Shown here: piece by piece, positions 42,144-50,714 of the stretch
How the letters are laid out: every line of letters begins with the position of its first letter
How positions within the stretch are numbered: the first letter of the stretch is position 1
Assembly (NCBI GenBank): GCA_002070265.1
Contig: MWCX01000029.1
Span: 41,136-105,135, forward strand
From: Bacteroidetes bacterium ADurb.Bin174
GTDB taxonomy: Bacteria > Bacteroidota > Bacteroidia > Bacteroidales > Paludibacteraceae
Length of the DNA stretch: 64,000 nucleotides
Reading direction: 5' to 3'
Position numbers and translations under genes: made by a program
The notes under the pieces: model-generated
Databases searched by the model: none
Seen by the model: the letters and a program-made list of their open reading frames with translations, nothing else
Told to the model about the DNA's origin: nothing

Positions 42144-44645
42144 TTACAACGCCTTGACAGCCTGAATAATTTTAGCCTTTACACCATCTTTGGTTTCATT
42201 CATCTCCATCAAGATTGTATCTCCTTCCTGCACATTACCGGATAACACAACATCTGCCAATTCATCTTCAAGATAGCGTTGGATGGCTCGCTTGAGGGGG
42301 CGGGCACCATATTGAACATCATACCCCTTGTCTGCAATAAAATCTTTTGCTTCATCAGACAATTTAATGGTGTAGCCTAGGTTTGTCACACGTTTGAATA
42401 ACCCACTCAATTCCAAATCAATAATTTTATTGATGGCTTCTTTATCCAGTTGATCAAAAATAATGATATCATCCACACGATTGATAAACTCAGGGGCGAA
42501 AGTACGATTCAGCGCCTTTTGCAACACCCCTTTGGCATGTTCAGAATCAATTTCAGCATCCGCATCAACCTTAAAGCCAACCCCTCTGCCAAAATCCTTC
42601 AACTGGCGAGTTCCCACATTGGAGGTCATGATGACGATGGTATTCTTAAAATCAATGCGCCTGCCCAAGCTGTCTGTCAGACGACCTTCATCCATAATCT
42701 GCAGCAAGATATTAAACACATCGGGATGTGCCTTTTCAATTTCATCCAAAAGAATGACCGAATAGGGTTTACGACGCACGCGTTCTGTCAGTTGTCCGCC
42801 TTCTTCGTAGCCCACATATCCCGGAGGTGCTCCAATCAGTCGCGATACGGAGAATTTCTCCATGTACTCACTCATATCCACCCGGATAAGCGCATCCTGA
42901 CTATCGAACATGAACTCGGAAAGCACCTTGGCTAAATGGGTTTTCCCAACACCGGTCGGTCCCAAGAAAATAAATGAACCGATAGGCTTCCCGGGATCTT
43001 TCAATCCCACCCGGTTGCGTTGTATGGCTTTTACAATTTTCTCCACCGCTTCATCCTGTCCAATCACCTTACGGGCTAAATCGTCTTTCATCTGCCTTAA
43101 CTTCAAGCCTTCTGCTTGAGCAATGCGTTGCACGGGAATACCTGACATCATGGCAATCACTTCTGCTACTTGCTCTTCATCAACGATTTCCGGATTGAGT
43201 TGAGACTCTTTTTCCCAACGGCGTATGGCATCTTCCAATTGATATTGATGTTGCTTTTCCTGATCCCGGATAGGCCCGGCCAATTCATATTTTTGCTCGC
43301 TGAGCACTTTCATCTTCTCTTTCTTCAACTCCTCAATTTTCTTCTCCAACTCTTCAATTTCATCAGGTACGGAGACCGAACCGATATGCACACGCGAACC
43401 GGCTTCGTCCAATGCATCAATGGCTTTGTCAGGGAAGCTGCGATCAGTGATATACCTGTCTGTCAGTTTGACACATGCCTTGATGGCTTCAGGCGTATAT
43501 TTTACATTGTGATGATATTCATATCGATCCCGGATATTCTCAAGAATAATCAAGGTCTCTTCAGCGGTAGTCGGATCAACCATAATTTTTTGAAATCGGC
43601 GTTCCAAAGCCCCATCTTTTTCAATGCTTTGACGATACTCATCCAAAGTAGTGGCACCGATACATTGTATCTCTCCGCGCGCTAATGCCGGTTTCAACAT
43701 ATTGGCTGCATCCAGAGAACCGGGTGCTCCACCGGCTCCTACGATGGTATGTATTTCATCAATGAATAAAATGATATTCGGATTTTTTTGCAGTTCGTTT
43801 AAAATCGCTTTGATGCGTTCTTCAAACTGCCCTCTGTACTTGGTTCCTGCAACGATGGATGCCATATCTAAAGCCACCACCCTTTTGTCAAATAACACAC
43901 GGGACACTCTTCTTTGCACTATCCTCAGTGCCAAGCCTTCTACTATCGCTGATTTTCCCACGCCAGGGTCCCCTATCAGTACAGGGTTGTTCTTTTTGCG
44001 ACGACTTAATATTTGTGCCAGGCGCTCAATTTCACGATCACGTCCAACAATGGGATCCAAACGATCTTCAAGAGCGGCTTTCGTAATATCTGCCCCAAAA
44101 GAATCCAAAGCAGGAGTATCGGATTGCTTCGAACCTCCTGATGCCAGTGCTTTCCGACGCGGACGGGGGTCATCATCTTCTTCATCATCATCGTGAAATG
44201 CAGGACCCATAACCGGTTCATCCAACTTCGGTGTTTCTAAATATGACTTCACCTGAGCGTAAGTCAGACGCTCTTCGTTCAAAACTTCCTCTGCCAAATT
44301 ATTTTTTTCTTTGAGCAATGCGAGTAGCAAATGCTCGGTATCAGCCACATCCGATTCAAACTTGCGGCTTTCTAACTCCATAATCTTTTTGATGCGCTCC
44401 GCACTTTTTAAAAACGGAATATCCTGACCTACAAGACCTTTATCAGTCCTAATTTGACTTTCAATTGATTGTTTTATTCGGGGAAGATTGATACGAAGAT
44501 CATTCATGATTTCTATTGCCTTACCACGCCCATTACGCAGAATACCCAAAAGCAAATGCTCCGGTCCCACGTAATTATTTCCTAATCTCTCAGCTTCTTG
44601 CTTGCTAAACAGCAAAACATTATGTAATTGCTCTGAATAGTTCAT
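42144..44645 (-). CDS. clpC: ClpC-type AAA+ unfoldase
   Basis: ATPase of 833 residues that unfolds proteins for ClpP. It has the double Clp N-domain (1-145), a first AAA+ with Walker A GDPGVGKS and Walker B LFIDEIHTI (about 215-400), a middle coiled coil with a UVR-like region (about 420-480), and a second AAA+ with Walker A GPTGVGKTHLAK and the DMSEYMEKFSVSRLIGAPPG segment. The C-terminal domain ends ERYL-type ATPase (ARPLKRAIQRYLEDELADV). An IGF/LGF-type ClpP-binding loop (near residue 675) is not clearly seen in my reading. Confidence 0.96.
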   Translation of the reverse strand: MNYSEQLHNVLLFSKQEAERLGNNYVGPEHLLLGILRNGRGKAIEIMNDLRINLPRIKQSIESQIRTDKGLVGQDIPFLKSAERIKKIMELESRKFESDVADTEHLLLALLKEKNNLAEEVLNEERLTYAQVKSYLETPKLDEPVMGPAFHDDDEEDDDPRPRRKALASGGSKQSDTPALDSFGADITKAALEDRLDPIVGRDREIERLAQILSRRKKNNPVLIGDPGVGKSAIVEGLALRIVQRRVSRVLFDKRVVALDMASIVAGTKYRGQFEERIKAILNELQKNPNIILFIDEIHTIVGAGGAPGSLDAANMLKPALARGEIQCIGATTLDEYRQSIEKDGALERRFQKIMVDPTTAEETLIILENIRDRYEYHHNVKYTPEAIKACVKLTDRYITDRSFPDKAIDALDEAGSRVHIGSVSVPDEIEELEKKIEELKKEKMKVLSEQKYELAGPIRDQEKQHQYQLEDAIRRWEKESQLNPEIVDEEQVAEVIAMMSGIPVQRIAQAEGLKLRQMKDDLARKVIGQDEAVEKIVKAIQRNRVGLKDPGKPIGSFIFLGPTGVGKTHLAKVLSEFMFDSQDALIRVDMSEYMEKFSVSRLIGAPPGYVGYEEGGQLTERVRRKPYSVILLDEIEKAHPDVFNILLQIMDEGRLTDSLGRRIDFKNTIVIMTSNVGTRQLKDFGRGVGFKVDADAEIDSEHAKGVLQKALNRTFAPEFINRVDDIIIFDQLDKEAINKIIDLELSGLFKRVTNLGYTIKLSDEAKDFIADKGYDVQYGARPLKRAIQRYLEDELADVVLSGNVQEGDTILMEMNETKDGVKAKIIQAVKAL

Positions 44646-44948
44646 TGTTATGAAAAAACTAATTGCTTAACCCAACAAAAGTAGGTATTTTTTTTGACTT
44701 TAAATTGATTAACGCTCGCCAGCACAGCAAAATCAGTACCCTTAAGGTTTTTTATAAGAATACTGCTATTTTGTCAGGTTTCAAAGTTTGAAAAAGAATA
44801 CCACCACGATACAAACTTTTATAACAAAAAACTATAAAGCTATAGATTATATAATTAAATTTTATCGGTTTTATGTGTTATCTTTGTCCTCATAAAGTCA
44901 TAGAACTTAAACGAATAAACAAGTGTAACAATTTTAAATATTATCATC
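44646..44948. promoter_or_regulatory. Divergent control region of clpC and sodB
   Basis: A 303-base AT-rich gap. Perfect -7 boxes are seen for both genes: TACTTTTG on the minus strand (44676-44683) upstream of clpC, and TATCTTTG on the plus strand (44879-44886) 62 bases before sodB. A perfect odd palindrome TTTCAAA-G-TTTGAAA (44779-44793) lies midway and could be an operator. No gene is present. Confidence 0.55.
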
Positions 44949-45524
44949 ATGAAATTTGAACTCCCAAAATTACCGTATAAAACCGATGCTTTAGAGCCGG
45001 TTATCAGTCAACAAACAGTTGAATTGCATTATGGCAAACACTATCAAGGATATATCAACAATTTGAATAATTTAATTCAAGGCACTAAGTTCGAGAATAT
45101 GGATTTGGTGGACATCGTCAAACAAAGTGATGGCGCTATATTTAATAATGCCGGTCAGTCTTTGAACCATCAAATTTATTTTCTTTCATTCTCTCCCAAC
45201 GGTGGAGGTTCCCCTTCCGGAAAATTAGCAGAAGCTATTAACCGCGATTTCGGGAGTTTCGAAAACTTTAAAAAAGAATTTAATGCAGCATCCGTTACGC
45301 TTTTTGGATCTGGCTGGGCATGGTTGGCAAAAGATGCAAAAGGTAAATTATCCATTGTGAAGGAAGCAAACGGAGGAAATCCCATTACTAAAAATTTAGT
45401 TCCGTTGCTTACATTTGATGTATGGGAACATGCTTATTATTTAGATCATCAGAATCGCAGACCTGAGCATGTGGATGCGTTATGGAATATTATTGATTGG
45501 AAAGCTGTTGAAGCCCGTTATTAA
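44949..45524 (+). CDS. sodB: Iron/manganese superoxide dismutase
   Basis: Dismutes superoxide to peroxide and oxygen. At 191 residues it has the typical Fe/Mn-SOD length. Metal ligands are in QTVELHYGKHYQGYINNLN (first His), QSLNHQIYFLSF (second His) and TFDVWEHAYYLDHQNRR (Asp and His). GSGWAWLAKD is the family signature. It has its own promoter and a terminator hairpin after the stop. Confidence 0.97.
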   Translation: MKFELPKLPYKTDALEPVISQQTVELHYGKHYQGYINNLNNLIQGTKFENMDLVDIVKQSDGAIFNNAGQSLNHQIYFLSFSPNGGGSPSGKLAEAINRDFGSFENFKKEFNAASVTLFGSGWAWLAKDAKGKLSIVKEANGGNPITKNLVPLLTFDVWEHAYYLDHQNRRPEHVDALWNIIDWKAVEARY

Positions 45525-45560
45525 TTATAATATAATTGATTGGCTTTTTAGTTAACACAA

Positions 45561-45591
45561 AAGGCTGTCTCAAAACGAGACAGCTCTTTTT
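45561..45591 (+). terminator. Intrinsic terminator after sodB
   Basis: Stem GCTGTCTC (45564-45571) and GAGACAGC (45577-45584) around the loop AAAAC, followed by TCTTTTT. The sequence GGCTGTCTC also appears near 61.2-61.4 kb, so this is a recurrent stem in this genome. Confidence 0.85.
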
Positions 45592-45868
45592 GTCTCCGCC
45601 AAAGATCCTCTGCCAAAGATATTCAGATGATTCATGACATAATACAATTTATAGATATCTTCCCGATATTCCCAACCCGGCTTTAGAGGATACTCCTGCT
45701 AATAGACTTCATAAAATGCATTCGAAAACCCACCAAACAACTTAGTCATTACCAAATCTGCGCCTCCCCGGTGTCCATAATAAACTGCCCGGAAGAAGCG
45801 GGAAATACAATTATCTTTTCATTAAAAAAAGACTCTAAAAAAGAGCGAATGGAGTGCTGGGTAATCAT
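45570..45868 (-). pseudogene. Relic of a fructosamine kinase family gene
   Basis: On the minus strand an ATG at 45868 opens MITQHSIRSFLESFFNEKII, which resembles the start of the family. After an apparent internal deletion and frame change, FRAVYYGHRGGADLVMTKLF and GGFSNAFYEVY appear. An in-frame stop (TAG) then interrupts QEYPLKPGWEYREDIYKLYY and VMNHLNIFG. These fragments match the C-terminal region of fructosamine-3-kinase-like proteins (PAVYYGHREADLAMTKLFGG and ..NHLNLFG in the family). About 200 internal residues are missing, so it cannot make the enzyme. It decays into the sodB terminator. Confidence 0.75.
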
Positions 45869-45965
45869 AATGAAAGTGCAAAAGGTAAAATTTTTCCTCA
45901 AACATACAATTTTTTTTTAATTGATGCGTTTATGAGTCAGAAAGTAAATTTAAAACAAGCTGCCT

Positions 45966-46145
45966 ATGCAAAAAACAATTACTCTTTTAAACAAAACTGA
46001 TTTAAAAACCTCTTTTCCAGAACTTAATGAAAGTGACATAAACATGCAACCCTCCCCACAAACCATCCGAAACATCTTGCAGTTCGCTGCAAACTACAGG
46101 GTGCAAAAGGTAAATAATCAGTATATTGAAATGTACTTAAGCTAA
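45966..46145 (+). CDS. Small Bacteroidota-type protein of 59 residues
   Basis: An ATG at 45966 opens MQKTITLLNKTDLKTSFPEL; the rest includes QPSPQTIRNILQFAANYRVQ and ends QYIEMYLS. I recall short Bacteroidota proteins of about 60 residues with the same PSxxTxxNIL pattern, but I cannot name a family. The frame is complete, has a terminator hairpin just after the stop, and uses codons like its neighbours, so it looks like a genuine gene. Function unknown. Confidence 0.6.
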   Translation: MQKTITLLNKTDLKTSFPELNESDINMQPSPQTIRNILQFAANYRVQKVNNQYIEMYLS

Positions 46146-46151
46146 AAAAGA

Positions 46152-46183
46152 AAAGGTTTCCATTTTTCGGAAGCCTTTTTTTG
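46152..46183 (+). terminator. Intrinsic terminator after the small gene
   Basis: Stem AGGTTTCC / GGAAGCCT (one G-T pair) around a T-rich loop, followed by a run of T. It separates the small gene from rpe, which starts 30 bases later. Confidence 0.75.
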
Positions 46184-46212
46184 TTACATTTGCAGCTTAA
46201 AAACCTGGCATT

Positions 46213-46881
46213 ATGCAACGAATCATTTCCCCTTCCATTTTATCAGCCGACTTTAGCAACTTACAAGCTGCCTGCGAGATGATCAATCGCAGCAAAGCTG
46301 ATTGGATACATATTGATGTGATGGATGGTGTATTTGTTCCAAACATCTCTTTCGGTTTTCCGATATTGGAGGCTATTAAAAAACATTGCACCAAATTCAT
46401 TGATGTACACATCATGATTGTACATCCCGAAAAATACGTACAACGCTTTGCTGAAGCAGGGGCAGAAATGCTTACCTTCCACTATGAAGCTGCAGACAAA
46501 CCGGAAAAAGTAATAGAACTGATACGCCAACAAGGTATCAAAGTGGGTATCACCATCAACCCAGACATACCGGTTTCCGCCTTAAGACCCTTTATAAAAA
46601 AAGTTGACATGGTCTTGTTGATGAGCGTGTTTGCAGGATACGGCGGACAGCAATTCATAGAAGAAACCTACAACAGATTGGATGAATTGAAAGGAATGGT
46701 TAACGAACTCAATCCTTCTTGCCTCATTCAAGTAGATGGCGGCGTTTCCGCTCATAACTCCCAAAAGTTGTTTGAACACGGAGCCAATATTTTAGTAGCC
46801 GGCAGTGCCGTGTTTAATGCCGACAATCCTGAAGAGATGATTGAAAGGATGTTGGGTCACGGGTTTCGTGGTGCGAGGTAA
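46213..46881 (+). CDS. rpe: Ribulose-phosphate 3-epimerase
   Basis: TIM-barrel enzyme of the pentose phosphate pathway that interconverts ribulose-5-phosphate and xylulose-5-phosphate. Motifs: SPSILSADFSNLQAACE (5-21), HIDVMDGVFVPNISFG (with Asp and His metal ligands), KVDMVLLMSVFAGYGGQQF and IQVDGGVSAHN. The last residues (HGFRGAR) run into repeat-like sequence (GTTTCGTGGTGCGAGG), so the natural C-terminus may have been slightly altered. Confidence 0.96.
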   Translation: MQRIISPSILSADFSNLQAACEMINRSKADWIHIDVMDGVFVPNISFGFPILEAIKKHCTKFIDVHIMIVHPEKYVQRFAEAGAEMLTFHYEAADKPEKVIELIRQQGIKVGITINPDIPVSALRPFIKKVDMVLLMSVFAGYGGQQFIEETYNRLDELKGMVNELNPSCLIQVDGGVSAHNSQKLFEHGANILVAGSAVFNADNPEEMIERMLGHGFRGAR

Positions 46882-46921
46882 CGAGTTCCGCGGTCCGAGT
46901 TCACGTGATGCGAATTCACGA
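46862..46921. repeat. GC-rich 'gagttccg' type intergenic repeat at the end of rpe
   Basis: Contains GGTTTCGTGGTGCG, ACGAGTTCCGCGGTCCGAG and a palindromic ATTCACGAG/GAGTTCACG pair. It resembles the repeats at 1001-1023, 41941-41972 and 50590-50628. It supplies the last seven codons of rpe. Confidence 0.6.
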
Positions 46922-47102
46922 GTTTCTAAATAATTAATGCTGAGTGGATTTACGCGGATTTCGAAATTGCGTTGCACGACACAGACGACCTTGACTGGTG
47001 AGCCAAAAAATAAGTGAGAACAGCGTTAAGAATCGTCCTTGTCTGAGCAACGAAGTTGCGAGTTTGGACGATTTAGCTGTTCGAGCGCTAATTTTTTGAG
47101 CG

Positions 47103-47223
47103 AAGCAGGCACAGTCTTGACTTTTTTTTGTTTCGTTTTTTTGTGTCAAGACAAAAAAATGAAAAGATATTCAAAGCAGGCATAGTCTTGATTTTTTTTG
47201 CTTCGATCAAGACAAAAAAATGA
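47103..47223. repeat. Tandem hairpin repeat upstream of comEC
   Basis: Two copies of a unit with AAGCAGGCA(C/T)AGTCTTGA, a T-rich loop and a matching TCAAGACAAAAAAATGAA. Stem 1 is GTCTTGAC (47114-47121) with GTCAAGAC (47145-47152). Stem 2 is GTCTTGAT (47185-47192) with ATCAAGAC (47206-47213). The change C-G to T-A at the inner pair is compensated in both arms, so the hairpin seems to matter. The rest of this 387-base gap (46882-47268) holds no gene. Confidence 0.75.
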
Positions 47224-47268
47224 AGAGCAATTTGAGGCAACAATTGCCATTATTTTGTTTGTTTACAA

Positions 47269-49365
47269 ATGAACTTCCTACAAAGAACGCCCTTCGTGCG
47301 TTTATTATTTGCATTGGCATCCGGTATTGTTGTTTTTCAATATTGGGATATTTTCAAGATCACACGCTTAGTTTGGCTATTTATCGCCTTGATCTTAATT
47401 GCGTGGTCCTTTTGGATTTGGAAGTCCCGACAAGCTTACCGTTTGCGATGGTTGTTCGGAGCCGGAATTTTTATCCTGCTATTTTTATGGGGCTTCCAAC
47501 TTGCTGAGTCAGCAGACCAAAAAAGCATCTTTCCTTGTTTAAACACCAAAGCGATATTTGTTGCGACATTATCTGAAACACCGGTAGAAAAGCCCAACTC
47601 ATTGACGTGCAAACTACTGGTTATAAGCATGTATGACAGCATTAACTTTGTCAAAATCAATGCACCTGCTATCTTATATGTCGAAAAGTACGACCGGGCA
47701 AAATCCTTGAAAAAAGGAGACAGCTTATTGCTCCGCACTACTTTTCAACGCCCATCTCGCCCTTTAAATCCTGAAAGCTTTAATTATGCAGCTTTCCTGC
47801 AGAGAAAAGGCATAGGTGCTACAGCTTATGTTTCGGCTCAGGAATGGTTATGCACCGGAAATCATCAAAAATTCTCGTTGATGTCACTTGCAGAAGCAAG
47901 CCGAAATTATCTGCTTCAACTGTATCGAAAAATTGAACTGTCAAAAAATGAAATGGCGGTTTTGTCGGCACTGACTTTAGGTTACAAAGACGAATTGGAG
48001 CCGGAACTACGTGAGGATTTCTCTTATGCCGGAGTTATGCATATTTTGGCGGTCAGCGGACTGCATGTCGGGGTGATTTACATGATGCTGCAATTGATCT
48101 TTTCAATAGCATTCAGGAGGGCAAAAAGTAAAATATTAAGTACGCTTTTTACACTTTGCGCACTTTGGCTGTATGCTTTTATGACCGGACTGCCTCCTTC
48201 CGTTATCAGGGCTACAACCATGTTTTCCTTGGTCGCCATAGGCACAACGCTGAATCGCAAATCACAAATATACAACACCATCTCAGTTTCGGCTTTCATC
48301 ATCTTGCTCGGCAATCCTAATCTTTTATTTGATGTGGGATTTCAATTGAGTTACACGGCAGTTATCGGCATCGTTTACTTTCAACCGAAAATCAATTCCT
48401 TATTTAAAGTAAAACATCGAAAACTGAAATGGCTGACAGATTTAATGATCGTTTCTCTCGCAGCACAAATTGGCACATTACCTCTTTCCTTATATTATTT
48501 TCATCAATTTCCCAATTATTTTTTGGTTACGAATATCATTGTAATCCCGTTGGCAAGTATGATTATTTACTTAGCCATCGGATTCCTGATTCTATCGCCA
48601 TTGCCTTTTTTAGCTGCTATCCCCGCTTTTATCTTGAAGCTTTCTTTATGGCTGTTGAATGCGATAGTGGGATTCGTCCACGATTTACCCCATGTGGTAT
48701 CTGTCTGGCACATAAACTTTCCTCAACTGATACTCTGCTTGTTAAGTATCATTTCTTTCTGTTTTTATTTGGAGTATAAAAAGTTTGGAGCATTGTTTAC
48801 AAGCCTGTGTTTGACACTGATTTTTACTGTAAGTCATCTGTTAATCTCTTTCAACACCTTTCACACACAACAACTGGTGATATATGCCGATCCCAAAAAC
48901 ACCCATATTGACTTTATCAAAGGATTTAACCATCAAATATATACTACCGACTCGGCATCGGCTGTTCGCAATGCTTCCGGCTTTTGGAAAAGTCACAAAC
49001 TCAATGAACCGAAAATGATTTCTAAAGCAAACAGTAGCTTTATTATTGATAATCACCAAAAAATACTGATTTTAACAGACAGTTTGTTGCACCGTAAAAC
49101 CACTACCCTGCCCTTAGAGATAGATATACTGATTATTGGAAACGGACTCAAATTCAGGACTTCGGAGATTTTAAATTGCATACATCCTAAAATTTGTGTC
49201 ATCGATCAAACCATTTCACCTTGGTATGCTCAAGACTTACAGCAATTTTGTTTAAAAAACAAGATTAAGTGCTACGATGTAAAAAAATGCGGGGCTGTAA
49301 GGATACAATCTCCTACATACACTTCTAATGGGAAGACTACCCGCATCTTTACAAAAAACAATTAA
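47269..49365 (+). CDS. comEC: ComEC/Rec2-type DNA-uptake membrane protein
   Basis: A 698-residue channel protein for single-stranded DNA uptake. Hydrophobic helices in the first 80 residues precede a soluble DUF4131-type segment (about 90-190), then the competence domain (about 230-500) with LALGYKDELEPELREDFSYA-like, AVSGLHVGVIYMMLQ and MTGLPPSVIRATTM motifs. The C-terminal ~200 residues are a reduced metallo-beta-lactamase-like part without the HxHxDH motif. Natural competence is possible, but a complete system is not in the window. Confidence 0.94.
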   Translation: MNFLQRTPFVRLLFALASGIVVFQYWDIFKITRLVWLFIALILIAWSFWIWKSRQAYRLRWLFGAGIFILLFLWGFQLAESADQKSIFPCLNTKAIFVATLSETPVEKPNSLTCKLLVISMYDSINFVKINAPAILYVEKYDRAKSLKKGDSLLLRTTFQRPSRPLNPESFNYAAFLQRKGIGATAYVSAQEWLCTGNHQKFSLMSLAEASRNYLLQLYRKIELSKNEMAVLSALTLGYKDELEPELREDFSYAGVMHILAVSGLHVGVIYMMLQLIFSIAFRRAKSKILSTLFTLCALWLYAFMTGLPPSVIRATTMFSLVAIGTTLNRKSQIYNTISVSAFIILLGNPNLLFDVGFQLSYTAVIGIVYFQPKINSLFKVKHRKLKWLTDLMIVSLAAQIGTLPLSLYYFHQFPNYFLVTNIIVIPLASMIIYLAIGFLILSPLPFLAAIPAFILKLSLWLLNAIVGFVHDLPHVVSVWHINFPQLILCLLSIISFCFYLEYKKFGALFTSLCLTLIFTVSHLLISFNTFHTQQLVIYADPKNTHIDFIKGFNHQIYTTDSASAVRNASGFWKSHKLNEPKMISKANSSFIIDNHQKILILTDSLLHRKTTTLPLEIDILIIGNGLKFRTSEILNCIHPKICVIDQTISPWYAQDLQQFCLKNKIKCYDVKKCGAVRIQSPTYTSNGKTTRIFTKNN

Positions 49366-49384
49366 CCTTATCACAAATTTTTCG

Positions 49385-49392
49385 TACTTTTG
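49385..49392 (+). promoter_or_regulatory. -7 box upstream of the DHH phosphoesterase gene
   Basis: TACTTTTG, a perfect TAnnTTTG match, 22 bases before the ATG at 49415. No TTTG at the right distance is seen, so only the -7 element is supported. Confidence 0.5.
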
Positions 49393-49414
49393 TAAGCGTT
49401 AAAATTTAAAACAA

Positions 49415-50449
49415 ATGATATCAAAAATTATTAGTGAAGAGCTTGTGGTCAAAGCACAATGTACGATTGAGAGCGTCGAAAGAATAATCATTGTGTCGCA
49501 TGTCGGACCGGATGGGGATTCTATGGGATCTTCGCTGGCTATGTGGCACTATCTGATGGCTAAAGGCAAATCTCCTGTTGTGATTATGCCCTCTCCTTAC
49601 CCTGATTTTTATGCCTGGATGCCGGGTGCAGAAAATGTCTTGATCTATACGGAAGATATTGAATCGGCTACCCAACAATTGCAGGATGCTGATTTAATCA
49701 TTGCGCTTGACTTCAATACACCTAAAAGGTTGGGTAAAATGAAAGAAGCGGTATTAAATTCACCGGCAAAAAAAATGAATATTGATCATCATCTGTTACC
49801 CGGCAGCTTTGCCGATATTATAATTTCTCATCCGGAAATAGCTTCTACAAGCGAGTTGGTGTTTAGATTGATTTGCAGGATGGGTGATTTTGCAGTCATC
49901 AATTTAGCCGGAGCTGAATGTATCTATGCCGGTATGATGTCGGATACGGGAGGATTTACCTACAATTCAAATAATCAGGAAATTTATATCATCATTTCTG
50001 AGTTGCTGAAGCTCGGTGTGGACAAGGATGCAATCTATCGCAAGGTATATAACACATATTCTGAAAATCGCCTACGTTTGATGGGGTATTGTCTGTATCA
50101 AAAAATGAAATTATACCCTGAACATCAAGCAGCATTGATTACTTTAACAGCGGATGAGATGCAGCAGTTTGATTTTAAAATCGGTGATGATGAAGGCTTT
50201 GTAAATGTTCCGTTGTCTATCGGGCAGGTAGTTTTTTCCGTGCTTATGCGTGAGGAACCCGATAAAATCAAGGTTTCTTTGCGTTCGGAAGGTACCTTCC
50301 CTGCCAACAAATTTGCCGCTGATGTGTTTGATGGAGGAGGACATTTAAATGCATCCGGAGGTGAGTTTTACGGAAGTTTAGAAGATGCCGTGAAATTGTT
50401 TGAAGAAAGACTGCCGATATATAAGGATTTTTTGGAAAAAGAAGGATAA
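49415..50449 (+). CDS. DHH-family phosphoesterase (NrnA-like)
   Basis: A 344-residue DHH/DHHA1 protein of the NrnA group, which degrades nano-RNA (2-5 nt) and can dephosphorylate pAp. Motif I is VSHVGPDGDSMGSSLAMWHY (28-47), the DHH box is MNIDHHLLPGSFADI, and the DHHA1 substrate loop is GGGHLNASGGEFYG near residue 310. Cellular role: RNA turnover and sulfur-assimilation by-product removal. Confidence 0.94.
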   Translation: MISKIISEELVVKAQCTIESVERIIIVSHVGPDGDSMGSSLAMWHYLMAKGKSPVVIMPSPYPDFYAWMPGAENVLIYTEDIESATQQLQDADLIIALDFNTPKRLGKMKEAVLNSPAKKMNIDHHLLPGSFADIIISHPEIASTSELVFRLICRMGDFAVINLAGAECIYAGMMSDTGGFTYNSNNQEIYIIISELLKLGVDKDAIYRKVYNTYSENRLRLMGYCLYQKMKLYPEHQAALITLTADEMQQFDFKIGDDEGFVNVPLSIGQVVFSVLMREEPDKIKVSLRSEGTFPANKFAADVFDGGGHLNASGGEFYGSLEDAVKLFEERLPIYKDFLEKEG

Positions 50450-50454
50450 AGAAC

Positions 50455-50705
50455 TAAGAACGAAGAACTATAAACGATGAACTAAGAACGAAAAGTGAAG
50501 AACGAGTTGTTTAACTGTTGAATTGTTGAACGGAGAACGATGAACTAAGAAAGAGCTAAAAGCTAAAGGCTAAAGGCTAAAAACTGAACTCGCCACCCCG
50601 GAACACGGAACTCGTACCTCGGAACCCGTTAACTTCCCTAACTTCTCTAACTTCTCTAACTTCCTAACTACTAGCTACTAGCTACTAACTACCAACTACT
50701 AAAAA
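50455..50705. repeat. Low-complexity, word-like repeat region
   Basis: A patchwork of short tandem variants: GAACTAAGAACGA-type, GCTAAAGGCTAAAG, CTAACTTCTCTAACTTC and ACTAGCTACTAGCTACTA. It also contains CGGAACACGGAACTCG (50599-50614), the exact reverse complement of 1001-1016. No gene or promoter is visible apart from a purine-rich ribosome-binding-like stretch right before apgM. Confidence 0.8.
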
Positions 50706-50714
50706 ATAAGGACA

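Noticed and set aside
43651-44196. A 181-codon plus-strand frame opposite clpC.
   Set aside because: Antisense shadow of a highly conserved coding sequence; Ser/Pro-rich low-quality composition.
46024-46218. A minus-strand 64-codon frame between sodB and rpe.
   Set aside because: It is antisense to the better-supported 59-codon gene and spans its terminator.
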